A stretch of 64,000 nt of DNA from contig NZ_JBGQOJ010000006.1 in the NCBI RefSeq assembly GCF_052119585.1, positions 105,189 through 169,188 on the forward strand, written 5' to 3'. Both the position numbers and the translations under genes were made by a program. Source of the stretch: JBGQOJ01 sp052119585. GTDB lineage: Bacteria > Pseudomonadota > Alphaproteobacteria > Rhodobacterales > Rhodobacteraceae. A model generated the notes under the pieces. That model did not search any database, was not told where the DNA came from, and saw nothing but the letters and a program-made list of their open reading frames with translations. This document shows, in pieces, positions 1 through 9,445 of the stretch. The first letter of the stretch is position 1, and each line of letters opens with the position of its first letter.

Positions 1-718
1 CCCGACCGTTGATGAACTGGTCAAGATAGGGGTCGCCGCTGGCATCCATCTGACCCACCGGACCGGACCACTGGATGACGCCCGCATGTAACATGGCGAC
101 CGTGTCGGCAATCTCGCGCACGCTTCGCATATCGTGGGTGATGGTCATGGCGGTGACGCCCATCTCGACCACGATCTCGCGGATCAGTTCGTTGATGACG
201 CCGGACATGATCGGATCGAGGCCCGATGTGGGTTCGTCGAAAAAGATGATTTCCGGCTCTGCCGCGATGGCGCGGGCAAGGCCCACACGTTTCTGCATAC
301 CGCCCGACAATTCTGCCGGATAGCGGTCTGCGACATCGGGCTTCAGCCCGACGCGGCGCAACTTTTCTATCGCGATCTCTCGTGCCTCTGCGGGTTTGTG
401 TTTGGCCGGGCCACGCATCAGGCGAAAGGCGACATTTTGCCAGACGGTCATGGAATCGAACAACGCCCCACCCTGAAACAGCATCCCGAACCGGGCCAGA
501 AACGCGTCACGCTCTGCCGTCATCGCATCCTCGCCATCGACGGTGATACTGCCTGTATCGGGCGTCACCAGTCCCAGAATGCATTTCAGCATCACCGACT
601 TGCCGGTGCCAGATCCACCGATCACCACCATGCTGGTGCCCGTCGGGATCGTCAGATTGACCCCGCGCAGCACCGCATTGGTGCCGAATGTCTTGTGAAC
701 GTCGGTCAGGGTAATCAT
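1..718 (-). CDS. mlaF: Mla-type lipid ABC transporter ATP-binding protein (partial)
   Basis: ATPase of an ABC transporter of the Mla/Ttg2 type, which moves phospholipids between inner and outer membrane. The minus-strand translation shows Walker A GGSGTGKS near residue 35, the signature LSGGMQKR, Walker B EIIFFDEPTSGLD and a switch histidine in ITHD. The C-terminus lies beyond base 1, so the gene is incomplete. Its ATG at 718 overlaps the stop of the upstream permease gene (ATGA), which indicates translational coupling. The family is clear; the lipid substrate is inferred from the permease partner. Confidence 0.9.
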   Translation of the reverse strand, partial: MITLTDVHKTFGTNAVLRGVNLTIPTGTSMVVIGGSGTGKSVMLKCILGLVTPDTGSITVDGEDAMTAERDAFLARFGMLFQGGALFDSMTVWQNVAFRLMRGPAKHKPAEAREIAIEKLRRVGLKPDVADRYPAELSGGMQKRVGLARAIAAEPEIIFFDEPTSGLDPIMSGVINELIREIVVEMGVTAMTITHDMRSVREIADTVAMLHAGVIQWSGPVGQMDASGDPYLDQFINGR

Positions 719-1500
719 GCGCTGAAAAACAGTTCTGTCAGGATGTAGTTCGAGGCAAGGATCAGCACAGAGGCCGCAACCACCGCCTGCCGCACCGCAT
801 TACCGACGCCCTGCGCCCCGCGACCCGAGTTCATGCCGTAATAACACCCCATAAGGGCAACGATGAAGCCAAAGACAGCACCTTTGACAAGCCCCGACCC
901 GACATCCCAGAATTCCAGAAAATCAGCGGTATTGCTTAGGTAAGCGGCAGAGTTGAAGCCAAGCCGGTTCACGCCGACCAGATAGCCCCCCATGATCCCG
1001 ATGGCATCCCCGACCGCCACAAGAACCGGCACCGCCAGCGTGGCCGCCAACACGCGGGGCACGGTCAGGTATTTCATCGGATGGGTGGACAGGGTGACCA
1101 GCGCGTCGATTTGCTCGGTGACCTTCATCGTCCCGATCTCTGCCGCGATCGAACTGGCCACGCGCGCTGCGACCATCAGACCGCCCAGAACCGGCCCCAG
1201 CTCGCGCACCATGCCGATGGCGACGATAGAGGGCACAACGGCCTCGGCGTTGAACCGCGAGCCACCGGCATAGATCTGCAACGCCAATGCGCCGCCGGTG
1301 AACACGGCCGTCAGCCCGACGACAGGCAGGCTGAAATAGCCGATCTGCATCAGCGCGGTCAGGAATTCCCGGATATAGAACGGCGGACGCACCAGATGGC
1401 CCAGCGTCTGGCCTGCAAACAGCGCGATCCGGCCGATGGTGGCACAGATCGTCAGGGTCAGGCGACCAAGCGAGGCGACAGGTGACAGAACCAAAATCAC
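715..1500 (-). CDS. mlaE: MlaE-family lipid ABC transporter permease
   Basis: Inner-membrane permease of an MlaFEDB-like retrograde phospholipid transporter, 261 aa, the usual family length. It has about five hydrophobic segments and the conserved central block with MVRELGPVLGGLMVAARV and AAEIGTMKVTEQIDAL that is diagnostic of MlaE proteins. The start is GTG at 1500, which shares bases with the TGA of alr (GTGA); its own stop overlaps the ATPase start (ATGA). alr, mlaE and mlaF therefore form one translationally coupled unit. The periplasmic MlaD-like subunit is not in view and may lie further left. Confidence 0.92.
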   Translation of the reverse strand: MILVLSPVASLGRLTLTICATIGRIALFAGQTLGHLVRPPFYIREFLTALMQIGYFSLPVVGLTAVFTGGALALQIYAGGSRFNAEAVVPSIVAIGMVRELGPVLGGLMVAARVASSIAAEIGTMKVTEQIDALVTLSTHPMKYLTVPRVLAATLAVPVLVAVGDAIGIMGGYLVGVNRLGFNSAAYLSNTADFLEFWDVGSGLVKGAVFGFIVALMGCYYGMNSGRGAQGVGNAVRQAVVAASVLILASNYILTELFFSA

Positions 1501-2546
1501 GCGTGCCCACCACTGTAGCGGCGCGTATACCGCGCGCCAAGCGAGGTCAGGATCTCGTATCCGATGGTGTCCGCCATGGCGGCAAGCTGATCAACGGTCT
1601 GGTTCGGCCCGAGGATATCAAGACAGGACGGTGTTTCCGCCAGATGGGTGATGTCGACGCCGATCATATCCATTGATACGCGGCCTGCGACGGGGCAGGG
1701 CGTATCCTCGTGGAACAGACGCGCCTTGTTCGACATCTTGCGCAGCAACCCGTCGGCATAGCCACCCGACACCGTCGCGATGCGCGATGCGATTTCGGCG
1801 GTCCATGTGCCGCCGTATCCCACGGTCTCGTCCGTCTCGACGTCCCGTGTCTGGATCACCGGCAGCGACAGACTGACCACAGGCGTTGCCGCATCGAACG
1901 GGGCGCCGCCATAAAGGCCGATGCCGGGGCGCGTCAGATCAAAGTGATAGTCAGGGCCCAACAAGATGCCGCCCGTTGCGGACAGGGACCGGGGCACGGT
2001 CACCCCGTCGGTCATGTCGTGAAACGTCTTCAACTGCGCCGCGTTCATCGGGTGGTCCGGTTCGTCGGCGCAGGCCAGATGGCTCATGATCAGGGTGGGG
2101 GATTGCTGCAAGGCGATCTCGGCGATGGCGGCCCATTCGGGCAGCTCCATGCCCAGCCGGTTCATGCCGGTGTCGAGCTGGATGCCGAAGGGATGACCCG
2201 GCAAGGCCTCGAAATGGCGGGTGATCTGCTCGATGCTGTTCAGCATGGGCGTCAGATACAGGTCGTGGATCATATCGGTGTCGCCGCGCATATGACCTGA
2301 AAAGATCGAAATTTCCGGCCCCGGCCCAAGGGCCTGACGCACCGCAGCGCCTTCCTCGGCGGCGGCCACGAAAAAGCGGCGCGCCCCGGCCTGCGCAAGC
2401 GCTCGCGCGACGCGCCCCGCCCCAAGTCCGTAGCCGTCAGCCTTGACCACCGCGGCGGTCTGCACATCGGTTGATGTCATCGCATCCAGCGCGCGCCAGT
2501 TGGCCGCCAGAGCGTCGAGGTCGATTGTAAGTGTCGCTGTTCCCAT
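1497..2546 (-). CDS. alr: alanine racemase
   Basis: PLP-dependent racemase making D-alanine for peptidoglycan, cytoplasmic, 349 aa, slightly short but within the family range. The PLP lysine is K35 in the VVKADGYG motif near the N-terminus. The C-terminal domain contains GRVSMDMIGVDIT, the usual catalytic and substrate-binding block. It follows dnaB on the same strand after a 203-bp gap that holds a dispersed repeat, and overlaps mlaE by 4 bp. Confidence 0.95.
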   Translation of the reverse strand: MGTATLTIDLDALAANWRALDAMTSTDVQTAAVVKADGYGLGAGRVARALAQAGARRFFVAAAEEGAAVRQALGPGPEISIFSGHMRGDTDMIHDLYLTPMLNSIEQITRHFEALPGHPFGIQLDTGMNRLGMELPEWAAIAEIALQQSPTLIMSHLACADEPDHPMNAAQLKTFHDMTDGVTVPRSLSATGGILLGPDYHFDLTRPGIGLYGGAPFDAATPVVSLSLPVIQTRDVETDETVGYGGTWTAEIASRIATVSGGYADGLLRKMSNKARLFHEDTPCPVAGRVSMDMIGVDITHLAETPSCLDILGPNQTVDQLAAMADTIGYEILTSLGARYTRRYSGGHA

Positions 2547-2639
2547 GTCGGGGTTTTGACAGGCGGGCGGGCAAGGTCAAGGAAAAAGCAAACGGAGGCG
2601 CTTGCAGCGCCATTTCTAGATGCGCTTCGCGCGGTTTTC

Positions 2640-2749
2640 CGCTTCGCGAAGGATATTTTAACCAAGAAGAATGAGATTTTCTGTTTTCTTTTTGGGAACA
2701 ATATCCCGGGGTTCGGGGCAGAGCCCCGATCCGCGCCGCAGGCGCAGGA
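2640..2749. repeat. composite intergenic repeat with hairpins and 3'-end motif
   Basis: The gap between the dnaB stop and alr contains a GGATATTT/ACCAAGAAGAAT motif (2651-2675), shared with the tpiA 3' region at 48415-48439 (22 of 25 bases by eye). It also holds two perfect hairpins: CGGGGC-AGA-GCCCCG (2714-2728) and GCGCC-GCA-GGCGC (2733-2745). The hairpins could end dnaB transcription, but there is no long U run. Confidence 0.6.
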
Positions 2750-4246
2750 TTAGAAGTCTGTGCCGCCTTCGCCCTGCTGCCAGCTTTTCGCAAGGTTGCC
2801 AAAGCGCGTGAACCTGCCTTCGAATGACAGTTCGACCGTGCCGATCGGGCCGTGACGCTGTTTGCCGATGATGACCTCGGCCTTGCCGTGCAGGCGCTCC
2901 ATTTCTTCTTGCCACATGGCGATCTTTTCCATCTCGTGGTCGCCGGGCTTTTCGCGCTCTTTGTAATATTCTTCGCGGAAGACGAACATCACGACGTCGG
3001 CGTCCTGCTCGATCGATCCGGATTCGCGCAGGTCGCTGAGTTGGGGCCGCTTGTCTTCGCGGCTTTCTACCGCACGGCTGAGCTGCGACAGGGCAATGAC
3101 CGGAATATCCAGTTCCTTGGCCACGGCCTTCAGGCCCTGGGTGATCTCGGAAACCTCGTTTACGCGGTTTTCGCCCTTGCCGGTTCCACGCAGCAGCTGA
3201 AGGTAGTCGACGATTAGAACGTCCAGCCCGTGGGTCCGCTTCAGGCGGCGCGCGCGGGCGGCCAGCTGGCTGATCGGCAGCGCGGGGGTGTCGTCGATGA
3301 AAAGGGGGCAGGCCTCCAGCGCCTTGGCGGCATCGACCAGACGGCGGAATTCTGCCTCGGTCATGTCGCCTGACCTGATCTGCTGGCTGGGCACCTCTGC
3401 CGCTTCGGACAGGATCCGCGCGGCGAGCTGTTCAGAGCTCATCTCGAGGCTGAAAAAGCCGACGACGCCACCGTCCACAGCGCCTTCGGATCCGTCCTGT
3501 TTCAGGCCCTTTTTATAGGCTTTCGCGATGTTGAAGGCGATGTTTGTGGCCAGCGAGGTCTTCCCCATGGACGGGCGACCGGCAAGGATCAGAAGGTCGG
3601 AGCGGTGTAGGCCGCCCAGTTTCTTGTCCATATCGACAAGACCGGTGGACACGCCCGACAATCCTCCATCGCGCTGGTAGGCGGCGTTGGCCGAATTGAC
3701 CGCATCGGTCACGGCGCGCAGGAAGGATTGGAAACCGGTTTCAGACTGTCCCTGTTCGCCCAGTTTGTAAAGGCGTTGTTCGGCCTCGACGATCTGTTCT
3801 TTCGGCTCGCTTGCGACGTCGATCTTGGCGGCGGTCGCGGAAATGTCGCGGCCCAGCTGGATCAGTTCGCGGCGGATCGCGAGATCGTAGATCATCTGCG
3901 CATAATCACGGGCGGCAAACGAGGAAATTGCGGCACCAGCCAGACGGGCCAGATAGGCGGGGCCGCCCAGCTCTTTCAGGCCGTCGTCGTCTTCGAGGAA
4001 AATCTTCAGCGTGACCGGCGAGGCGAGCTGGTTCTTGGAAATCTTCGCAACGGCGACCTCGTAGATTCGCTGGTGCACGGGGTCGTTGAAATGATGCGGT
4101 TTGATGATCGAGGCAACGCGGTCATAGATGTCGTTGTTCGTCAGAATCGCGCCGAGAAGTTGTTGTTCGGCCTCGATATTATGCGGCAGATAATCCGAGG
4201 TTGCTGCCGCTGCTGCGGCCTGTGCGATCGACGATATCTCGTTCAT
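2750..4246 (-). CDS. dnaB: replicative DNA helicase DnaB
   Basis: Hexameric replicative helicase that unwinds DNA ahead of the replisome, 498 aa. The N-terminal primase-interacting domain begins LPHNIEAEQQLLGAIL. The RecA-like C-terminal ATPase has Walker A GRPSMGKTS (K229), Walker B LIVDYLQLL and the ALSQLSRAVESR block of DnaB helicases. No intein is present and the length is normal. A promoter with a palindromic spacer lies about 100 bp upstream. Confidence 0.97.
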   Translation of the reverse strand: MNEISSIAQAAAAAATSDYLPHNIEAEQQLLGAILTNNDIYDRVASIIKPHHFNDPVHQRIYEVAVAKISKNQLASPVTLKIFLEDDDGLKELGGPAYLARLAGAAISSFAARDYAQMIYDLAIRRELIQLGRDISATAAKIDVASEPKEQIVEAEQRLYKLGEQGQSETGFQSFLRAVTDAVNSANAAYQRDGGLSGVSTGLVDMDKKLGGLHRSDLLILAGRPSMGKTSLATNIAFNIAKAYKKGLKQDGSEGAVDGGVVGFFSLEMSSEQLAARILSEAAEVPSQQIRSGDMTEAEFRRLVDAAKALEACPLFIDDTPALPISQLAARARRLKRTHGLDVLIVDYLQLLRGTGKGENRVNEVSEITQGLKAVAKELDIPVIALSQLSRAVESREDKRPQLSDLRESGSIEQDADVVMFVFREEYYKEREKPGDHEMEKIAMWQEEMERLHGKAEVIIGKQRHGPIGTVELSFEGRFTRFGNLAKSWQQGEGGTDF

Positions 4247-4349
4247 TTTTTATGCCCCTGTCTTCCCGACGTTTGTCATAAAACTGTTGGCCCATCGGGG
4301 CAAAATGTATGTTTATGTGGATTGTTTGCGCAACCAGCGTACACCCCAC

Positions 4350-4379
4350 ATTATGCGCCCTTGTAGGGCGTGTCGTCAA
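4350..4379 (-). promoter_or_regulatory. sigma70-like promoter of dnaB with palindromic spacer
   Basis: Read on the minus strand: -35 TTGACG (4379-4374), an 18-bp spacer, and -10 CATAAT (4355-4350). The spacer contains a perfect dyad, CGCCCT-TGT-AGGGCG as read on the plus strand (4356-4370). The dyad would place a bound repressor between the two promoter boxes. The motif match is visible; activity is inferred. Confidence 0.55.
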
Positions 4380-4502
4380 TATATAGGCGCTGTGTCCCGC
4401 ACGCTTGCGCAAAATTACAACGGTTCCGAATTTTTCGAGGTCGGCGCGCAGACCGCTGTCGGGCCTACTCGCCACCACTTCGAACTGCGATTCGCAAGCC
4501 GG

Positions 4503-5177
4503 TCAGGCGCCTTTGGGGGCCCAATCGCGGGGGGCGTGCAAAAACGCCTCGACTTCTGTCAGGGTGGCCGTGTCGAAGGCGCCGCTGTCCTTGGCCTCGG
4601 CCAGCACGTCCCACCATGTACACAGGTGGTGCAGGGCAACGCCGTGGTCGCCGAGTGTCTTGGTCGTTTCGGGGAAAATGCCGTAGTAAAAGATCACAGC
4701 CGTATGAGCGCAGGTCGCGCCGGTGTCGCGGATCGCGTCGACAAAGCTGATCTTTGATCCGCCGTCGGTCGTCAGATCCTCGACCAGCAGCACGCGCTGG
4801 CCTTCGGTCATTTCACCCTCGATGCGGGCGTTGCGGCCGTAACCTTTGGGTTTCTTGCGGACATAGGTCATCGGCAGGCCCATGCGTTCGGCCACAAGGG
4901 CGGCAAAGGGTATGCCTGCGGTTTCGCCACCGGCGATGTTGTCGAAGGCCTCGAACCCGGCGTCGCGCAGCACGGTGCAGGTCAGGAAATCCATCAGGGT
5001 AGAGCGGATACGCGGATAGCTGATCAGCTTGCGGCAGTCGATATAGGTCGGTGCCTTGAACCCGCTGGCAAAGGTGAACGGTTCGGTCGCGTTGAAATGC
5101 ACTGCCTTGATTTCAAGCAGCATTTTCGCCGTCAGGCGGGCCATGGTTGCGCGGTCGGGGTAAGAGGTGGGGATCAT
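4503..5177 (-). CDS. pyrE: orotate phosphoribosyltransferase
   Basis: Converts orotate and PRPP to OMP in pyrimidine synthesis, 224 aa from the chosen start. The PRPP-binding motif is VLLVEDLTTDGGS and the flexible-loop region is RKKPKGYGRNARIEG. The ATG at 5177 is preferred because AAGGA lies about 8 bp upstream. A longer reading from a TTG at 5204 would overlap pyrC and lacks a ribosome site. It follows pyrC by 11 bp, so the two genes form one pyrimidine operon. Confidence 0.95.
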   Translation of the reverse strand: MIPTSYPDRATMARLTAKMLLEIKAVHFNATEPFTFASGFKAPTYIDCRKLISYPRIRSTLMDFLTCTVLRDAGFEAFDNIAGGETAGIPFAALVAERMGLPMTYVRKKPKGYGRNARIEGEMTEGQRVLLVEDLTTDGGSKISFVDAIRDTGATCAHTAVIFYYGIFPETTKTLGDHGVALHHLCTWWDVLAEAKDSGAFDTATLTEVEAFLHAPRDWAPKGA

Positions 5178-5188
5178 CGCGGGGGTCC

Positions 5189-6226
5189 TTAGCTGACGTG
5201 CCAATGCAGGGGGAAGCCGGGATCAAAGACGGTGACCGGGCCGGCGCCGGTATCGATTCTGGCGGGATATAAGACAGCATCTCCCTTGGTCAGGGTGATG
5301 GTGTCGGTGTTGGGTTCCAGGCCATAAAACGCCGGCCCGTTGAGCGAGGCAAAGCCTTCCAGCCGGTCCAGTGCGCCGTCCTGCTCGAACACTTCGGCGA
5401 GGCAGGACATGGTGTTCGTCGCGGTAAAACACCCCGCGCAGCCGCAGGCATGTTCCTTCAGCGCGTCGATATGCGGGGCGCTGTCGGTGCCAAGAAAGAA
5501 CCGCGCATCGCCGGATGTGGCGGCGGCCCGCAAGGCCAGACGGTGTTCCTCGCGCTTGGCGACGGGCAGGCAATAGTAATGCGGCTTGATCCCGCCCACG
5601 AGGATGTGGTTGCGGTTGATGATCAGGTGATGCGTGGTGATCGTGGCGCCAAGGTCCTTGGCATTTGATTTGACGTAATCGACGCCCTGAGATGTAGTAA
5701 TGTGTTCCATAATGATCCGAAGGCCTGGAATGGACCGCCGCAGGGGGTCAAGGACCGTGTCGATGAACACCGCCTCGCGGTCGAAGATGTCAACATCGGC
5801 GGTGGTGACTTCGCCATGCATGCACAGCGGCAAACCGATCTCTGCCATCCGCTCCAGCACGGAGCGGACGTTTTCGAAGTTGCGCACGCCGCTGGCGGAA
5901 TTGGTGGTGGCGCCTGCCGGATACAGCTTTACCGCGGTGATCAGGCCGCTGGCGTGGGCGGCCGCGACATCGGCGGGGTCGGTCGTTTCGGTCAGGTAAA
6001 GCGTCATCAAGGGCACGAAGGCCATGCCAGCGGGCAGGGCCGCCATAATCCGCGCGCGGTAGGCGGCGGCGTCCGTTGCGGTGACCACGGGCGGCACCAG
6101 ATTGGGCATGATGATCGCGCGGCCAAAATGGCGGGCGGTTTCGGGCAGCACGCCTTGCAACATGGCGCCGTCGCGCAGGTGCAGGTGCCAGTCGTCCGGG
6201 CGACGTATGGTGAGGCTTTGGGTCAT
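5189..6226 (-). CDS. pyrC: dihydroorotase
   Basis: Zinc amidohydrolase that interconverts carbamoyl-aspartate and dihydroorotate, 345 aa, the size of the short PyrC class. Metal-binding signatures are visible: DDWHLHLRDG near residues 11-20, the MHGEV block, THHLI and GTDSAPH. It starts with ATG at 6226 and is the first gene of the pyrC-pyrE pair. Confidence 0.95.
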   Translation of the reverse strand: MTQSLTIRRPDDWHLHLRDGAMLQGVLPETARHFGRAIIMPNLVPPVVTATDAAAYRARIMAALPAGMAFVPLMTLYLTETTDPADVAAAHASGLITAVKLYPAGATTNSASGVRNFENVRSVLERMAEIGLPLCMHGEVTTADVDIFDREAVFIDTVLDPLRRSIPGLRIIMEHITTSQGVDYVKSNAKDLGATITTHHLIINRNHILVGGIKPHYYCLPVAKREEHRLALRAAATSGDARFFLGTDSAPHIDALKEHACGCAGCFTATNTMSCLAEVFEQDGALDRLEGFASLNGPAFYGLEPNTDTITLTKGDAVLYPARIDTGAGPVTVFDPGFPLHWHVS

Positions 6227-6353
6227 AGCCTGCGCCTACACAATCCACGCGGATTTTGCCAGAGGGTCGGGCGCCGGTTTTTCACTTTGCCGGTGGTCTG
6301 TGCATGATCGGGTCACTGTGTGCGGGCGCACGACAGGTCTGCCCTGGTCCGCG

Positions 6354-7307
6354 TCAGGCGCGTTGCGGGGTCTCCAGCGTCTGGGGGGCTTCATTTTCCG
6401 CGCGTTGGGCTTGCAGCTGCGCCAGACGCTTGCGGAACCTTGGTGCGTTGATTCGGGCAATGACATTCGCGCAAAGCAGTTCGGTCAGACCATGCCGCCC
6501 GCTGTCATCCACGCTGGCAAGCAGCTTGCGCAGATAGGGCGGATAAGCGCGGCGGGCACGGTAAAGTGCGAAAAAGTAGGCTTCTGTCAGGGTGCCGCCT
6601 GCGGCCTTTTCCAGCAATGGGTCAAGAATGCCCATCGTCACAAGCGCCTTGTCGATCTGGTCGCTCATGTGGCGGCACCGCAGACGGCTGACATTCGAAC
6701 CATCGAACAACGCGGCATGCATCGCATCCAGCTGCATCTCGGGGTCGTACAGAACATAGGCATGCGCGGCGGCCTCGATCATATGCGGGGCAAAGCCGTA
6801 GCGGCTGGTGAAATCCTCGCGGCGCATCCCGGTGAACCGGTCGTCCCACTCGGTGATGCGCGGGTTCAGCGTTGCCTGCGGGCTGATCGCGATAACGGTC
6901 GCGCCGGGGGCGGCAACCGAATAGGCGGCGGCGGCATAGCCGCACATGCCGACACCGTAGAAAACGACGTGGTCATACTCCTCGAAGAACCCGTCATCGA
7001 CCAGACGGTCGAAATATTCGTAAATCGCGCGATGTCTGAACCAGGTGTTGCCATGCGCCAGAAGGCACAGGCTTGACCAACCTTTGGACTCTGACAAGCG
7101 CATTCCCAAAGGCAGGGCATCGGGCGCCTCGGACCGGATGTCCAGAATGCTTTCGAAGGTCACCAGAAGCGTTGCCGACCCTTCGCTCAAGATTGCGGAA
7201 TGATCTGGCCCCAGCGGTTCGAAATATCCGGAATCCTCGCCCAGTTCCTCGACCTGATCCAGCCATTCCTGTTGATCCCCGGTCAGAGGGGCGCATTTGG
7301 TTCGCAT
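6354..7307 (-). CDS. alpha/beta-hydrolase-like protein with replaced nucleophile
   Basis: 317 aa, unknown function. It aligns by eye with the C-terminal third of the 1067-aa protein at 9446-12649: shared blocks include LLVTFESI/LVVTFDNL, DDGFFEEYDHVVFYG/DSGFFEQFDEVLFYG and ISPQATLNPRI/VAPQSTLDRKI. Where the larger protein has a nucleophile elbow YGASMGG, this one reads YGVGMCG, so the serine is glycine. The histidine region (RCRHMSDQ) is retained. It may be a non-catalytic paralogue of the glycan-cluster hydrolase module. It is divergent from that cluster across a 335-bp gap. Confidence 0.7.
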   Translation of the reverse strand: MRTKCAPLTGDQQEWLDQVEELGEDSGYFEPLGPDHSAILSEGSATLLVTFESILDIRSEAPDALPLGMRLSESKGWSSLCLLAHGNTWFRHRAIYEYFDRLVDDGFFEEYDHVVFYGVGMCGYAAAAYSVAAPGATVIAISPQATLNPRITEWDDRFTGMRREDFTSRYGFAPHMIEAAAHAYVLYDPEMQLDAMHAALFDGSNVSRLRCRHMSDQIDKALVTMGILDPLLEKAAGGTLTEAYFFALYRARRAYPPYLRKLLASVDDSGRHGLTELLCANVIARINAPRFRKRLAQLQAQRAENEAPQTLETPQRA

Positions 7308-7642
7308 AACACTGCTCCGTTTTTACTTGGTACTGCGCAAAGGCCGTAACGTTCATCCAAGCTTTGCAATGGTGGCACAATGGGGCAGAAATTGGAAGCC
7401 GCTGTGCTGTTTTTGGGAAGCACCGCCAGAAATCCGCATCTGGCTTTGCGCGAGGGTGGAAAACCTGTTCCTGCGGCTTTTATACCCTGAAGGCGCAGCG
7501 CGCATCATTGGGTCGTTGACAATTTCTCACCGCTTATCCATCGTTAAGCGAACAATGCATCCCGTGGATGTTTATTACCTATCCAACTGAAAACAATTAA
7601 ACTTCTCTTGGTTGAATGTGTTTGTGAAAGAGGAAACTGTTT
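7308..7642. other. divergent intergenic region, glycan cluster
   Basis: 335 bp between divergent starts, AT-richer than its neighbours towards 7642. A TTGACA hexamer sits at 7516-7521 pointing to the plus-strand genes, but no convincing -10 follows at 16-18 bp. GAGGAAA before 7643 is the ribosome site. A short open frame here lacks family features and a ribosome site, so I do not call it. Confidence 0.4.
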
Positions 7643-9211
7643 ATGGCTCTTCCGGTCATCGCGTCGCTTTGGATTGGCGCGGAGCTAAGCTGGCTCGAAC
7701 AGCTGTGCCTGAAATCCTTTCTGGATCATGGGCACAAAGTTGTTCTTTACACCTATGATGCAGTCGCCAATGTGCCAGAGGGTGTGGATGTGCGTGATGC
7801 CGCAGAAATCCTTCCGTCCGAAAAGATCATCCGCCATGCCCGAACCGGCAGTCCCGCCTATCACGCGGACCTTTTCCGGCTGCACATGCTGAAGAAAACC
7901 GACTATATCTGGGCCGATACCGATGCCTACTGCTGCCAGCCTTGGGACATCAAGCGTGGTTCGCACCTGCATGGCTGGATTTCCGACGCGACCCCTCAGG
8001 TGAACAACGGCGTTCTGCGCCTGCCGAAAACCAGCAAGACGCTGGCGGCGATGTTGAAATTCACCAGTGACGAATATCCGGTGCCGCCGTGGTATGGCGT
8101 CGAAAAACAGGCAGAGCTGCAAGCGCTGAAAGACAAGGGGCAGGGCGTTCATGTGTCCTTGTTGCCATGGGGTATTTGGGGGCCAGAGGCACTGTTCTGG
8201 TTCCTGAACCAGACCGGAGAGATCAGGCACTCGCAGCCCGGCCACGTTCTGTACCCCGTGCCCTTTGCCAATGCCGGTATCACCTTGAAATCGAAAACTG
8301 CAGACGAGGCGCGCGCGCTGGTCAAGGACGATACGCTGTCGATCCATTTCTGGGGGCGCCGGTTCCGCAATATCGCCGCCAAGCGCGGGCAGGTTCCGGC
8401 ACGGGGCAGTTTTGTCGGCGATTTGCTGGACCGTCACGGGATCGACCCCGAGAAAACCAAGCACCTGATGCAGATCAAGCGCCCGGCCACGCCAGAACAT
8501 CCGGGCAGGCCAGAGGGGCTGGATTTCTCGATGTTCGACGACGGGGATATCGCCAATCTGGTGCTTCAGCGGTCCGAGGTGGGCGCGACCGGTCCTTTGG
8601 TGCGGCAATGGATGGCAGGTGACGAAGGGCCGCTGGTTGCCTATGCCGCAGCCAACAGAGACGACATTCTGACCAAGGCCTTTGACGCGATTGCAGAGGC
8701 ATGCGCGTCCCTGATCCCCGTTGCGGACGACATCGCGCCCCAGCGGATCGCTGATATCGGCTGCGGCTATGCCTTTGCGGATCTTTTGCTGTTCCGGCGC
8801 TACGGCGCGGATATCGTGCTGATCGACATCGAGACCAGCGAGGCGCGGCATTTCGGCCTTGAAGCGGAAGGAGCGGGATATTCCAGTCTGGCCAAGGCCC
8901 GCGCATTTCTGGAGGCGAACGGCGTGCCTGCGGATAAAATCACCCTGCTCAATCCGCAAAAAGTGGATGTGATGAGCCTTGCGCCGGTCGATCTGTGTAT
9001 CAGCCTGATTTCCTGCGGCTACCATTATCCGGCGAACACCTATGACGCGTTCTTTCGGGGGCGTATTGCCAAGGGGGGCGGGGTCATTCTTGACATCCGG
9101 AAAAAGTCGGGCGGTGTCAGCGTCCTGAAGGCGATAGGAACAATCGAGGTTCTGAAAAAACAGGACAAGCATTCGCAGGTCTTGTTGCGGGTCGACTGCG
9201 GCGCTGCCTGA
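7643..9211 (+). CDS. DxD glycosyltransferase fused to a methyltransferase-like domain
   Basis: 522 aa. Residues 1 to about 285 form a GT-A-like glycosyltransferase with the opening ASLWIGAELSWLEQLCLKSF and a sugar-nucleotide/metal motif WADTD (D92, D94). About residues 300-520 are a different domain: IADIGCGYAFADLLL matches motif I of class I SAM-dependent methyltransferases, and VLIDIE and VDLCISLISCGYHYP fit motifs II and IV. The first half is paralogous to residues 1-290 of the next gene. Likely cytoplasmic, with no signal peptide. Inferred role: adding and possibly methylating a sugar on a surface glycan. Confidence 0.75.
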   Translation: MALPVIASLWIGAELSWLEQLCLKSFLDHGHKVVLYTYDAVANVPEGVDVRDAAEILPSEKIIRHARTGSPAYHADLFRLHMLKKTDYIWADTDAYCCQPWDIKRGSHLHGWISDATPQVNNGVLRLPKTSKTLAAMLKFTSDEYPVPPWYGVEKQAELQALKDKGQGVHVSLLPWGIWGPEALFWFLNQTGEIRHSQPGHVLYPVPFANAGITLKSKTADEARALVKDDTLSIHFWGRRFRNIAAKRGQVPARGSFVGDLLDRHGIDPEKTKHLMQIKRPATPEHPGRPEGLDFSMFDDGDIANLVLQRSEVGATGPLVRQWMAGDEGPLVAYAAANRDDILTKAFDAIAEACASLIPVADDIAPQRIADIGCGYAFADLLLFRRYGADIVLIDIETSEARHFGLEAEGAGYSSLAKARAFLEANGVPADKITLLNPQKVDVMSLAPVDLCISLISCGYHYPANTYDAFFRGRIAKGGGVILDIRKKSGGVSVLKAIGTIEVLKKQDKHSQVLLRVDCGAA

Positions 9212-9445
9212 TGATCCCTGAAACGCGCTGGGCACAAAATCGCCCCATTTCTACCCTATAAAAGTTGGGTGCGGCGCCGAAAGGAAAAGGCGCGGAAAAG
9301 GGGATTTTGAGGCGCGACACACCGTGAAGACAATACGAGAGGCGGGCCGGTTGGAATTCCCCGGTTTTATTGTTTCTCACAACGCCCTAAAGTGCCGTAA
9401 CTGGTTTGATTATATTTGTGTGACACTAAAACGAAGGCAATCGCA

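Noticed and set aside
7685..9235. 516-aa frame antisense to the glycosyltransferase-methyltransferase gene
   Set aside because: High G+C mirror frame; no family motifs; the plus-strand gene has a paralogue and clear domains.
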